From Bacteroidota bacterium (GTDB lineage: Bacteria > Bacteroidota > Bacteroidia > UBA8524): a stretch of DNA of 46,196 nt. Shown one piece after another: positions 17,401 through 24,748 of this stretch. A program made the translations under genes and the position numbers. The number at the start of each line of letters is the position of its first letter. Within the stretch, counting starts at the first letter, position 1. The DNA lies in NCBI GenBank assembly GCA_003531115.1, contig DQHT01000031.1, positions 7,859 to 54,054 on the forward strand. The letters run 5' to 3'. The notes beneath the pieces were generated by a model. The model saw only the letters and a program-made list of their open reading frames with translations, searched no databases and was not told the DNA's origin.

Positions 17401-17486
17401 AAATTTACCGTACTGCCTTGCAATACGGACGAACAGATCTGATCACAAAACTGGCGGAATATGCGCCGCAAACCCCTATGCAATAA
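14457..17486 (+). CDS. DUF2723 membrane protein (protein O-mannosyltransferase-like)
   Basis: 1009 residues from ATG 14457. The first 250 residues carry the DUF2723 pattern with ERTASFWDCGEFISASYHL and VHPPGAPLFLMLGNLF; the acidic D-C-G-E motif is placed like the catalytic loop of GT-C transferases. About 12 membrane segments lie between residues 10 and 600, then a soluble C-terminal region with TNGDNDTYPLWYVQN and later helical repeats. In animals TMEM260 of this family adds O-mannose to proteins; Bacteroidota have general O-glycosylation of secreted proteins, so a role there is an inference. A TTG 12 nt upstream could extend the frame but is not needed. It overlaps rlmB by one base. Confidence 0.85.
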   Translation: MSNKRINTLLGWLTFLVAAITYTLTAERTASFWDCGEFISASYHLQVVHPPGAPLFLMLGNLFSQFASSPQGVAFMVNMLSVITSALCVMFTFWTITHFAEKLLLSKNLGDVERKLLVYGAGLVGALALTFSDTFWFSAVEAEVYAASSFLSALTFWCILKWEHASEKEGANRWLICIAYLLGLGIGVHLLNLLVIPAIVYVYYFKKYPFNTKGFFVASGIGLSILAFIQVGVIPGIPTLAAYFDKYFVNDLGMGFGSGIKFFGALLLGSLIALIWYSHNKGKVWLNTALLCFAFVLIGYSSYSMVVIRSLANPPIDMNNPEEPFNLVSYLNREQYGSRELLKGPYFVVGNVRPIDVVKKKQDWRKGKESYEEAGIQSEYIWPDKYYTYFPRMGDLQKASSPQGYEYWANVKKDKVPSMGQNMAFFFKYQLGHMYWRYFLWNFAGRQNMQQGDGDPVNGNWISGINFIDAMRLGPQKNLPENWKNDVSRNKYYMLPLILGIMGLLYQLGKNKNDFFIVAMLFLFTGILIAIYLNAPPYEPRERDYTLVGSFQIFCIWIGLGVLQFSEWLKGFLKAKQAAIIAGGLSLLAVPVLMGAQNWDDHDRSERTVVVDYAKGYLESCEPNAILFTNGDNDTYPLWYVQNVEGFRTDVRVVNLQLLNFDWYIEALTKQVMGSAPFKLSVPKEKYAKGLREQLRFHENPDIPANQNEYYPFEQVLSFITDDENPRTKIPGFFNTKVNYMPVRNMKIKTDLQKALSSGTIREQDIPYFVNELRFSIESSGMLKADWITLDLIQQNNFERPIYFASNSVNSNHLGLGTYFRLDGLVYRLVPVNRPPNPQIPINSDPDILYDRLMNKISLGGVADPKVLLDEQVIRQCRIFRNYFGILAMQLAMQGKKDSVMALVNKIETGIPAKRVPYEFSQMVVPLARACYEVKEIEAGDELLNRFFDEQEELVTYYKQFTGSRRGKVANSLKASENNLGEIYRTALQYGRTDLITKLAEYAPQTPMQ

Positions 17487-18217
17487 TGAATCAACAGTTG
17501 ATCTATGGGATCCATCCCGTGCAGGAAGCATTAAATTCCGATAGTGTCATTGACCGTGTGTATGTGGAAAAAGGGAAATCGGGGCTGGATGAGATCCGTC
17601 AACGTTGTCAGGAATTAGACATTCCGCTGATGGTGGTGCCCTCCTTTAAAATGGACCGCCTTACCAAAAAATTGCACCAGGGAGTGGTGGCTGTGGTTTC
17701 ACCGGTTGAGTTTGTCGAACTCCATGAGATCATTACCCGAACCTTCGAAAATGGAGAAATTCCTCTGGTTTTGGTTTTGGATGGAGTTACTGACGTAAGG
17801 AATTTCGGAGCAATAGCCCGGACAGCAGAATGTGCGGGGGTTCATGCACTTGTTATTCCGCAAAGGAATGCCGCGCCTATCAATGAAGATGCGATCAAAA
17901 CTTCTTCCGGAGCCCTCATGCGTATGCCCATTTGCCGGGAAAAAAGTTTGCGCCATGCCATGGAAGAACTCCAGAATTTTGGAGTACGTATCGTAGCCGT
18001 CACCGAAAAAGGACCTGTTTCTATTTATGAAACCGATTTAAAAGGACCTCTCGCGCTTATTGTAGGTGCAGAAGATGTGGGAATCAGCGATGAGCTGTTG
18101 CGTATGGCAGACGACTTGTCAGCTATACCTATGAGCGGTAAAACAGCATCTTTGAATGTATCTGTAGCATGCGGCGTTGCCCTGTATGAAGGAATACGCC
18201 AGCGTTCTAAGGAATGA
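17486..18217 (+). CDS. rlmB: 23S rRNA (guanosine-2'-O-)-methyltransferase RlmB
   Basis: 243 residues. The N-terminal substrate-binding domain starts LIYGIHPVQEAL. The SpoU/TrmH domain follows with its three motifs: motif 1 VTDVRNFGAIARTAE (about 97-111, with the conserved N and R), motif 2 LALIVGAEDVGIS and motif 3 IPMSGKTASLNVSVA. These form the knotted SAM site. RlmB methylates G2251 in the peptidyl-transferase P loop of 23S rRNA. Length matches the family. The ATG overlaps the stop of the DUF2723 gene by one base, and the 3' end overlaps the convergent arsenate-reductase gene by 11 nt. Confidence 0.93.
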   Translation: MNQQLIYGIHPVQEALNSDSVIDRVYVEKGKSGLDEIRQRCQELDIPLMVVPSFKMDRLTKKLHQGVVAVVSPVEFVELHEIITRTFENGEIPLVLVLDGVTDVRNFGAIARTAECAGVHALVIPQRNAAPINEDAIKTSSGALMRMPICREKSLRHAMEELQNFGVRIVAVTEKGPVSIYETDLKGPLALIVGAEDVGISDELLRMADDLSAIPMSGKTASLNVSVACGVALYEGIRQRSKE

Positions 18218-18809
18218 TCTTCTCAAAAAAATAACGCATCTCGCTACCGATCTGTGCGGCACTTGCATGATAAGCCTTTTCCTCTTCCGGGGTGCCGTCA
18301 AATGCACCCGGGTCTTCAAAAGGAATTAAGGTTCGGCTGGCAACTCCGGGAATAAATGGACAAGCCGCATCTCCTTTGGAACAGACCATCACCGCATGGT
18401 ATGGGGCAGGACTGCTTAGGTCATCGAAGGTTTTCGAAAAGATCTTCAATGGAGCTGCATCATCAGCATAGGCCAGTTCATATATCGGATTGTTTCCCTG
18501 GCTTTTTGAAAGCAGCCGGAAACCAATACGCTGCAATGTAGCAATGCTGTTGGGATGAACAAAGGTTGCTTCTGCACCTCCCGACCAGAATTCCAGCTCG
18601 TTAAGGCCTGTGCGGTAAGCAATAGCTGTAGCCAGACTTTGGCTCAGAACACTTCGGCGTGCATTGTGGGTACAGATAAAATTAACGGCACCTTTCATGT
18701 CGCTTTTTTTAAGAGAACGGCCCAGGGCATTCCATTTTTCCATGCGTTCTTCCCCTTCGACAGAAGGAATAAGGCTGTCCAGATAGTGATTTATTTCAGG
18801 AAATAGCAT
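18207..18809 (-). CDS. arsC: Thioredoxin-coupled arsenate reductase ArsC
   Basis: 200 residues from ATG 18809, sharing one base with the arsM stop; a TTG/ATG extension upstream lies inside arsM and is not used. A phosphatase loop C46-T-H-N-A-R-R-S (CX5R) is followed by the redox pair C143 and C150 in MVCSKGDAACPFIPG. The three Cys match the reaction relay of thioredoxin-type arsenate reductases, which turn arsenate into arsenite. About 40 residues precede the loop, an extension compared with the usual 130-residue enzyme. It is the last gene of arsR-arsM-arsC; its product arsenite is the substrate of ArsM. Confidence 0.86.
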   Translation of the reverse strand: MLFPEINHYLDSLIPSVEGEERMEKWNALGRSLKKSDMKGAVNFICTHNARRSVLSQSLATAIAYRTGLNELEFWSGGAEATFVHPNSIATLQRIGFRLLSKSQGNNPIYELAYADDAAPLKIFSKTFDDLSSPAPYHAVMVCSKGDAACPFIPGVASRTLIPFEDPGAFDGTPEEEKAYHASAAQIGSEMRYFFEKIIP

Positions 18810-19693
18810 TAGCAGCAGCCTCCTCCCGGCGTGCAACAGGATGATTCGATCGCACCTAAAGTTTGAAGCTGTATTTTCTTTTTAGTCCCGGGTTTTTCGG
18901 CATAAACCGTAACACTGAAAATGCCGTTTTCTTTTTTCGCAAATGCAGAAATTTCCTCCGGGCTCAGGTAGGCGGTCAAAATATCATCCGGCAATAGCAC
19001 CACCTTTTCTTTTTGAACCTGAATATTTTGAAAACCGGCAGCCTTGATTTTTTGCAGGTAATCCTCTTTCTGCAAAGCCCCACTGATACAGCCCGCATAC
19101 ATTTCGGCATCTTTCTGAAGGGATTCGGGTAAGTCGCCAACAAGCACAATATCAGAGATACTAAAATGTCCTCCGGGTTTGAGTACCCGGTAAATTTCAG
19201 AGAGAACCCGGGTTTTATCCGGGACGAGATTGAGTACACAATTGCTCACGATCACATCGGCCACATCGTTCGATACGGGCATGTTTTCAAGGTCACCCTC
19301 ACGGAATTCCACGTTGTTGTAGCCCAGTTTGTCACTGTTCTCCCGGGCTTTTTGAATCATAGCCGGAGTAAAGTCTATCCCGATGACTTTTCCTTCTGGT
19401 CCCGTTTCATGCCGGGCGATAAAGGCATCATTTCCCGCGCCACTTCCCAGATCGATAACGGTATCACCCTTTTGGATTTTGGCAAATTGGGTAGGGAGCC
19501 CACATCCGAGACCGAGGTCGGCATCGGCATTATAGCCTTCCATTGCCGTATAATCATCAGACATGATGGTATAAACCTGACCTGAAACAGGGCCGGCACC
19601 GCAGCAGGAGGCGGCATTAACGGTTTTGTCCTGCAAGGCAATTTCGCTGTATTTTTCCTGTACCAGCGATTTGAGTTCTTTTGCGTTTTTCAT
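18809..19693 (-). CDS. arsM: Arsenite S-adenosylmethionine methyltransferase ArsM
   Basis: 294 residues from ATG 19693, one base after the arsR stop. SAM-binding motif I is IDLGSGAGNDAF (about 80-91), with motif ISDIVL later. Cysteines at 30/31 (ASCCGAG), 64 (LGCGLPT), 152 (SNCVLNL) and 202 (YAGCISGAL) match the four conserved arsenic-binding Cys of ArsM. The enzyme methylates arsenite stepwise to forms that can be volatile. The C-terminus carries two extra Cys pairs (C286/C287 and C293/C294, SSCCTPGGGCC), which may hold As(III) or link to thiol reductants; that role is inferred. Confidence 0.92.
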   Translation of the reverse strand: MKNAKELKSLVQEKYSEIALQDKTVNAASCCGAGPVSGQVYTIMSDDYTAMEGYNADADLGLGCGLPTQFAKIQKGDTVIDLGSGAGNDAFIARHETGPEGKVIGIDFTPAMIQKARENSDKLGYNNVEFREGDLENMPVSNDVADVIVSNCVLNLVPDKTRVLSEIYRVLKPGGHFSISDIVLVGDLPESLQKDAEMYAGCISGALQKEDYLQKIKAAGFQNIQVQKEKVVLLPDDILTAYLSPEEISAFAKKENGIFSVTVYAEKPGTKKKIQLQTLGAIESSCCTPGGGCC

Positions 19694-19694
19694 A

Positions 19695-20021
19695 TTAACA
19701 GCAGTTAGAATTTGGATAGGAATCAAAAAGAGAATTCAGCAGCGAACGGATATGGAGCCATTTTTCCGGATTGATACAATAACTCATGCTGGCACCTTCA
19801 ATGTTTCCCTGTATCAGTTGCACGTCTTTCAGTTCGCGCAAATGTTGGGAAATGGTCGCCTGGGCCAGACCCAGTTCATTAACCAGGTTGCTGTTGATGC
19901 AGGTTTTCGCCTGGATCAGGTGCTGCAAAATGGCAATACGTGCAGGATGTGCCAGTACTTTGGCAAGCAAGGCCAGTTCATTTTGTTCGGGACTGAATAA
20001 GTCGCTTTTTGTGATTCCCAT
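19695..20021 (-). CDS. arsR: ArsR/SmtB family metalloregulator, arsenic-type
   Basis: 108 residues with the ArsR winged helix: AKVLAHPARIAILQHL, then LGLAQATISQHLRELKD, then a wing around IQGNIEGASMSYCI. Cysteines at 41, 82, 107 and 108 could bind As(III); the protein ends NSNCC, so a C-terminal Cys pair is the likely sensor. The usual ELCVCDL Cys in the DNA helix is absent, so this is one of the variant sensor arrangements. As a repressor released by As(III) it would control arsM and arsC, which follow at 1-nt spacing and 1-nt overlap. The operator is directly before its ATG. Confidence 0.9.
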   Translation of the reverse strand: MGITKSDLFSPEQNELALLAKVLAHPARIAILQHLIQAKTCINSNLVNELGLAQATISQHLRELKDVQLIQGNIEGASMSYCINPEKWLHIRSLLNSLFDSYPNSNCC

Positions 20022-20025
20022 AATT

Positions 20026-20037
20026 ATATTGCAATAT
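20026..20037. promoter_or_regulatory. Likely ArsR operator, 12-bp palindrome ATATTGCAATAT
   Basis: A perfect inverted repeat starts 4 nt upstream of the arsR ATG (20021) and overlaps the -7 box of the arsR promoter. Bound ArsR would cover the promoter; this is the expected placement for an autorepressor. Binding itself is inferred. Confidence 0.55.
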
Positions 20038-20063
20038 TACGATGATAAAACATAAAAAGCAAA
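20032..20063 (-). promoter_or_regulatory. Promoter of arsR-arsM-arsC
   Basis: On the minus strand TTTG (complement of 20060-20063), a 20-nt spacer and TAATATTG (complement of 20032-20039) give a good -33/-7 pair, with one mismatch in the -7 box. The -7 box overlaps the palindrome at 20026-20037. Confidence 0.55.
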
Positions 20064-20083
20064 TGGAATTCCATTTCGGACTC

Positions 20084-20122
20084 TTAACAGTAAGGTAACA
20101 CAAACATAACGCCTCCCTAATT
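20084..20122 (+). promoter_or_regulatory. Pho-box-like TAAC direct repeats, 11-bp period
   Basis: TTAACA at 20084, GTAACA at 20095, ATAACG at 20106 and a weak CTAATT at 20117 repeat at exactly 11 bp. Response regulators of the PhoB/PhoP type bind such direct repeats, with half-sites one helical turn apart. It lies before the -7 box (20143) of the TonB-dependent receptor. A similar set precedes the next gene. Confidence 0.4.
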
Positions 20123-20142
20123 TTCGCACTTTTTGCCCGCCG

Positions 20143-20150
20143 TATTTTTG
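20143..20150 (+). promoter_or_regulatory. Candidate -7 box (TATTTTTG) for the TonB-dependent receptor
   Basis: TATTTTTG matches TAnnTTTG and lies 11 nt before ATG 20162. There is no good -33 element, which fits an activator-dependent promoter. Confidence 0.4.
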
Positions 20151-20161
20151 CAGTGCTTTAA

Positions 20162-23044
20162 ATGCGCACTATGTTAAAACGAAAATTTATACTTGTTCTG
20201 GCACTACTTTCAGTAGCACTGACTGTTCAAGCCCAAACAGGTAGCATTTCAGGAAAAGTTATTGATGCAAAAACCGGAGAAGAAATAACCGGAGCTACCG
20301 TTTACCTGAAAGGCAAAATGCATCTGGGAACCATGTCGGATTTTGAAGGACGGTTTTTGATGGAAAACATTCCCTATGGAAGTGATACACTGGTGGTTAG
20401 TGTTATGTCCATGGCTAATTTTATCAAGCCCGTAACGATCAATTCAACAACAACCCTGGTTATAGATGTAGCTCTGGTAGAAAGTATCACCGAAATAGAA
20501 ACAGTCGTATTCACGGGTAAAGTGAAACCCAAGACAATAGCCAGTGTTTACCTGGAGCAAAAAAAACTTGCCTATTCTATAAATGGTATTGCCGGTGATG
20601 CCTTCAAAGAGATCCCGGTAAGTAACTCAGGAGAGGCCTTAAAACTGGTGAGTGGTGCAACGATACAAGGGGGTAAATTTGCCATCATACGGGGATTGAA
20701 CGAACGCTATAACCTGGCCATGATCAACAGCTCCCCATTACCAAGCACGGAACCCGAAAAAAGGGCTTTTTCCCTCGATCTGTTTCCGTCAAATATGTTG
20801 GATCAGCTCCTTATTGTAAAATCAGGTTCTCCTGAATTTCCCGGAGACTGGGCGGGAGGGATCATCCTCCTGCGTACCAAGGATGTTCCTGAGGACTCAT
20901 TTTTTACGATAGGAATGAGCTCATCCATCAACTCCCTGACAACGTTTAAGCCCTTTCAACAAACAGAAAAGCTGGAATACGACTGGATAGGCATGGGAAA
21001 TAAAGCCCGTGAATTGCCAGACGGATTTCCATCTACACAGGATATTTTTACAGCAAAAAATACCAACAGGGCCCAATTGGCCGATTATGCCAAAATGCTT
21101 CCCAACCGCTATGCTTTTTCAGAAACCAGCGCCTTACCGAATGCAAGCGTCAATGTAAGTGGCGGAAAGTCATATAAGCTTGGAAAAAGCGACAAGAACA
21201 GGCTGGGTGTCATTTTTTCTGCACTGTATGGAAATAGCCGTGCCTTTAAACCAGCTGAGCGTTATTGGTGGACGACAAATGGTATGCGGGCTCTGCGCTA
21301 TACCGACTCGACTTATGAGTCGGATACCCGACTTGGAGCCATGTTGAATTTTACCTTTAAGCTGGGAAAAAAGTCAACCTTCTCCCTGAAGAACACCTAC
21401 AATCACAATGGCGAAGACCAGTTTACCAAACGTTCTGGTGCGCGTGATGCAGAAGGAACCTTCCTGCGGTCCTTTTCCTATCAATATACCTATAACAGAA
21501 TGTTCTATACCCAATTAAGCGGCGAACATGTGTTTAGTCCTTCTACAGAAAAGAAAAAAGACAGGCCGGTTTTTGATTTTGCTTCCAGTACCCTCAATTG
21601 GGAAGCCAGCTATGGAAACACACTCCGCAACATGCCCGATTACCGGAACGTGGAATACCAGTCACAGGACCCGGCAGAAGAGCCATTTCGCTTGAAACTC
21701 CTGCCACAGAATGGTTCAGAAGATGTTAGCCGCTTGTTTACCAGCCTCAACGAAGACATCAAGGGATTATCCATAAAACTGGAAACACCTTATGAGTTTA
21801 ACCCGATGTGGTCAGGATCCATCAAGGCAGGGTATGTCCATCAGTTTAAAAACCGCTATTTCAACGGGCGCTTTTTATCCTATTCCCGCCCTTCTACAGG
21901 CTTTAAATTTGATCTGCTTCAACTGCCGGTGGGAGTATTGTTTGATCCTTCCTCCTTTTTTTATAACGGATCGGGCGGTCCCAATGGTATTTTGATGGAT
22001 GAAATTACCCGTCCTTATCATAGCTATTTTGCACAGGCTTCATTAAATGCTGGCTTCGTTCAGATTGAAACGAAATATGGACTCAAACACCGGCTTATTT
22101 ACGGTGCGCGTATGGAAAGTTACCATCAGGTTTTGGAGTCAAAAGGGCAAAACGGAGAAGATATTCGCATCGATACAATATGGAAAAATGTGCTTCCTTC
22201 TGTGAATTATGTCTATGAATTAAACGACAAAACCAATATTCGGGCATCTTACTTCCGTTCCTTGTCACGCCCGGATTTCCGCGAATTGGCCCCTTTTTCT
22301 TTCCTCGATTTCCAAACCTTTTCCATCCTGAAAGGAAACCCGGACCTGAAACTCACTACCATCGATAATGCGGAGATCCGTTATGAAGTTTATCCAAAAC
22401 CGAGCGAAGTATATTCTATCTCCGTTTTTTACAAACGATTTGAAAACCCCATCGAACTTCTCTTAGACAATTCCATCACCCTGGGTGCAATAGGCCGTTT
22501 ATATGCCAACTTGCCACTGGCCAACAGTTTTGGAATTGAACTGGATTTCAGAAAGAAGCTTTCCTTTATCGATAGCATGACGCATGCGAGTTTTTTCAGC
22601 CAGCTTACTGTTTATGGAAACCTGACTTATATCAAGAGCACCATCGACCTGCAGGGACAAACCAATACCTTTAATGCCAAACGCCCTATGCAGGGTCAAT
22701 CACCTTATATTGTGAATATTGGCTTGCAATGGGACAGCAAAAACGACAAATGGACGGCATCGGCCCTGGTTAACAGATATGGAGAAAGGATATACAATGT
22801 CGGTACTGCCACCCTTCCAGATATCTATGAAAAGGCTAGGACCGTGGTTGATATGCAGCTTAGCAGGAAGCTTGCAAAAGACAGGCTCGAGGTTAAAATA
22901 TCCTTACAGGATCTGTTGGCCCAGGATCTCCTTTACTTCTTTGACTATGATAGCAACAAGAAGTATGGCGTAACAGAAGACCGTGTTGTTTACCAGTACA
23001 AAATGCCACGAACTATTGGGTTTGGAGCAAGCTATAAGTTTTAA
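20162..23044 (+). CDS. TonB-dependent outer-membrane receptor with carboxypeptidase-regulatory-like domain
   Basis: 960 residues. A signal peptide (to about 25, ending TVQAQ) is followed by a CarboxypepD_reg-like beta domain (about 27-105: GSISGKVIDAKTGEEITGAT). The plug domain (about 130-240) includes EALKLVSGATIQGGKFAIIR and GDWAGGIILLRTKDVP. A long barrel region ends GFGASYKF with a terminal Phe. ATG at 20162 or 20171 are both possible. Ligand specificity cannot be read; no SusD partner is present. The next gene encodes a secreted beta-helix protein that starts 62 nt downstream, and both have 11-bp-period repeats upstream, so they probably respond to the same signal. Confidence 0.9.
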   Translation: MRTMLKRKFILVLALLSVALTVQAQTGSISGKVIDAKTGEEITGATVYLKGKMHLGTMSDFEGRFLMENIPYGSDTLVVSVMSMANFIKPVTINSTTTLVIDVALVESITEIETVVFTGKVKPKTIASVYLEQKKLAYSINGIAGDAFKEIPVSNSGEALKLVSGATIQGGKFAIIRGLNERYNLAMINSSPLPSTEPEKRAFSLDLFPSNMLDQLLIVKSGSPEFPGDWAGGIILLRTKDVPEDSFFTIGMSSSINSLTTFKPFQQTEKLEYDWIGMGNKARELPDGFPSTQDIFTAKNTNRAQLADYAKMLPNRYAFSETSALPNASVNVSGGKSYKLGKSDKNRLGVIFSALYGNSRAFKPAERYWWTTNGMRALRYTDSTYESDTRLGAMLNFTFKLGKKSTFSLKNTYNHNGEDQFTKRSGARDAEGTFLRSFSYQYTYNRMFYTQLSGEHVFSPSTEKKKDRPVFDFASSTLNWEASYGNTLRNMPDYRNVEYQSQDPAEEPFRLKLLPQNGSEDVSRLFTSLNEDIKGLSIKLETPYEFNPMWSGSIKAGYVHQFKNRYFNGRFLSYSRPSTGFKFDLLQLPVGVLFDPSSFFYNGSGGPNGILMDEITRPYHSYFAQASLNAGFVQIETKYGLKHRLIYGARMESYHQVLESKGQNGEDIRIDTIWKNVLPSVNYVYELNDKTNIRASYFRSLSRPDFRELAPFSFLDFQTFSILKGNPDLKLTTIDNAEIRYEVYPKPSEVYSISVFYKRFENPIELLLDNSITLGAIGRLYANLPLANSFGIELDFRKKLSFIDSMTHASFFSQLTVYGNLTYIKSTIDLQGQTNTFNAKRPMQGQSPYIVNIGLQWDSKNDKWTASALVNRYGERIYNVGTATLPDIYEKARTVVDMQLSRKLAKDRLEVKISLQDLLAQDLLYFFDYDSNKKYGVTEDRVVYQYKMPRTIGFGASYKF

Positions 23045-23050
23045 AAGAAC

Positions 23051-23078
23051 TTCACATACGGGTAATCCTCTCGTAACA
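23051..23078 (+). promoter_or_regulatory. Pho-box-like direct repeats, 11-bp period, second copy
   Basis: TTCACA at 23051, GTAATC at 23062 and GTAACA at 23073 repeat at exactly 11 bp, with the same GTAA core as the set at 20084-20122. A -7-like GATCTTTG follows at 23088-23095. The set ends 28 nt before the start at 23107. Confidence 0.4.
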
Positions 23079-23087
23079 TAGGAGCCG

Positions 23088-23095
23088 GATCTTTG
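23088..23095 (+). promoter_or_regulatory. Candidate -7 box (GATCTTTG) for the beta-helix gene
   Basis: GATCTTTG differs from TAnnTTTG only in its first base and lies 11 nt before ATG 23107. It suggests the beta-helix gene has its own promoter besides readthrough from the receptor. Confidence 0.3.
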
Positions 23096-23106
23096 TATCA
23101 AATAAA

Positions 23107-24726
23107 ATGAAAATGAAACGAATCGTAATTCTGGGAATCACTGCACTTACAACCCTATTTGCAATGGCCCAAAACAAAGCAACAGTAAACGTGTCGGGCG
23201 ACATTACTGCCAACCGTACATTTTACAAAGACACCATTTACGTATTAAGCGGATTGGTTTATGTTAAAAACAACGCTACCCTGACTATTGAAGCCGGAAC
23301 CGTTGTAAAAGGAGGCCTCGCTCCCGATAACTCAAATGCAACGGCACTTGTTATTGATAAAACTGGAAAGATCAATGCGATCGGAACAGCCACCGACCCG
23401 ATTATTTTTACATCAAATAAAGATGCCGGAAAAAGAGAATTCGGAGACTGGGGAGGTATCGTGTTTTTTGGAGAAGCTCCTACAAACAAAATTGATCCGC
23501 AGTATGAAAACGGGGTGATCCCGGGAACTTACGGCGGAAATAACCCAACCCATAACCAGGGAACCATCAAGTATGCACGTATCGAATTTGCCGGTTATCC
23601 CTTTGAAGCGAACCGTGAGTTAAATTCATTGACCTTGTGTGGTGTAGGAAGCGGAACAACCCTTTCTTATATCCAGTGTTCCTATAACAATGACGACGCC
23701 TTCGAATGGTTTGGAGGAACAGTCAACCTGGATCATATCATTGCCTACCGGACAAATGACGATGATTTCGATGTGGATTTCGGTTATTCCGGGAAAGTTC
23801 AGTTCGGCGTCTCCCTTTCTGATTCTGGAATTGCAGACGTATCCACTAAAAATGGTTTCGAAATTGATAACGACGCGAACGGATCTACGCAAGGACCTCT
23901 TACATCTGCCGTATTTTCGAACATGACCATTATTGGTGCTTACTACAATAAATCGTTCTACGACCAAACCGGACTCCATGGTCGCGGGGCCCATATCCGC
24001 CGTAACTCTTCAGTTAGTATCTTCAACTCAGCCTGGTTAGGCTGGAAAGAGGGTATTCGTATGGATGGTTCCAATACCTTAAATAAATACCTGACCGATT
24101 CTGCTACCCTGGCCAACAACGTTTTTGCCGGAAACCTGACCCAATTTACGGTAGCAGGTGGTGCAGATGCCAACCTCTTCACAACCTATGTGGCAAATCC
24201 TGCTAACATGAACCGGGAACTGGATGAAGTTTCAGATGCCATGTTGATGGATCCTTATAACTACAATGCCCCAAACTTTACTCCATCTGCCGGATCTCCC
24301 TTGTTGACCGGAGCCGGATTTGTCAATGGTAAATTGGCCGGATTTACCCAAACCACCTATGTAGGCGCTTTCGGACAAAATGATACCTGGGCCCAGGGCT
24401 GGACGGAATTTAACCCGGTAAATGCCAACTATGATCTGTTGAACAGCGTTGGAAAAGTTGAAAACGTAGCCAACCTGAACGTGTATCCAAACCCAACTAC
24501 CGAAAGCGTTACTGTGGCCTTCGACCTGACTTACAGTACAGAAGTAAGCGTAGAAGTAATGGACCTCACCGGTAAAATTGTTGCAAACCCGCTTGTTAAT
24601 TCCTTTATGGATGGAGGAGCGCAAAGCCTGACAGCCGATTTGTCAGCTTTGAACAATGGAGTATTCTTCGTGGTGATAAAAACTGCAGAAGGAGTTCAAT
24701 CTACCAAAGTAGTTGTAAGCCGTTAA
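23107..24726 (+). CDS. Secreted right-handed beta-helix protein with T9SS sorting domain
   Basis: 539 residues. A Sec signal (residues 1-22, ending TLFAMAQ) is followed by a repeat-rich beta-helix region (about 25-400) with patterns such as LTIEAGTVVKGG, DWGGIVFFGEA, IKYARIEFAG, and the motif DDAFEWFGGTVNLDHI with NDDDFDVDFGYSG. The C-terminus (about 457-539, NLNVYPNPTTESVTVAFDL) is a T9SS type A sorting domain, so the protein is released or surface-attached. I recall proteins of this kind often being labelled multidrug transporter; nothing here supports transport. It most likely binds or presents a ligand for the receptor encoded upstream; acid-rich loops suggest cation binding. The terminator at 24749 follows. 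Confidence 0.85.
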   Translation: MKMKRIVILGITALTTLFAMAQNKATVNVSGDITANRTFYKDTIYVLSGLVYVKNNATLTIEAGTVVKGGLAPDNSNATALVIDKTGKINAIGTATDPIIFTSNKDAGKREFGDWGGIVFFGEAPTNKIDPQYENGVIPGTYGGNNPTHNQGTIKYARIEFAGYPFEANRELNSLTLCGVGSGTTLSYIQCSYNNDDAFEWFGGTVNLDHIIAYRTNDDDFDVDFGYSGKVQFGVSLSDSGIADVSTKNGFEIDNDANGSTQGPLTSAVFSNMTIIGAYYNKSFYDQTGLHGRGAHIRRNSSVSIFNSAWLGWKEGIRMDGSNTLNKYLTDSATLANNVFAGNLTQFTVAGGADANLFTTYVANPANMNRELDEVSDAMLMDPYNYNAPNFTPSAGSPLLTGAGFVNGKLAGFTQTTYVGAFGQNDTWAQGWTEFNPVNANYDLLNSVGKVENVANLNVYPNPTTESVTVAFDLTYSTEVSVEVMDLTGKIVANPLVNSFMDGGAQSLTADLSALNNGVFFVVIKTAEGVQSTKVVVSR

Positions 24727-24748
24727 TAAAGAATAGCCTTAAAACAAT

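Noticed and set aside
18810..18836. Nine-residue N-terminal extension of ArsC from an upstream ATG
   Set aside because: It lies inside arsM; ATG 18809 overlaps the arsM stop by one base, as in other couplings here.
23626..23994. 122-residue open frame antisense to the beta-helix gene
   Set aside because: It is the reverse of a strongly conserved coding frame, has no start context and no recognisable protein pattern.
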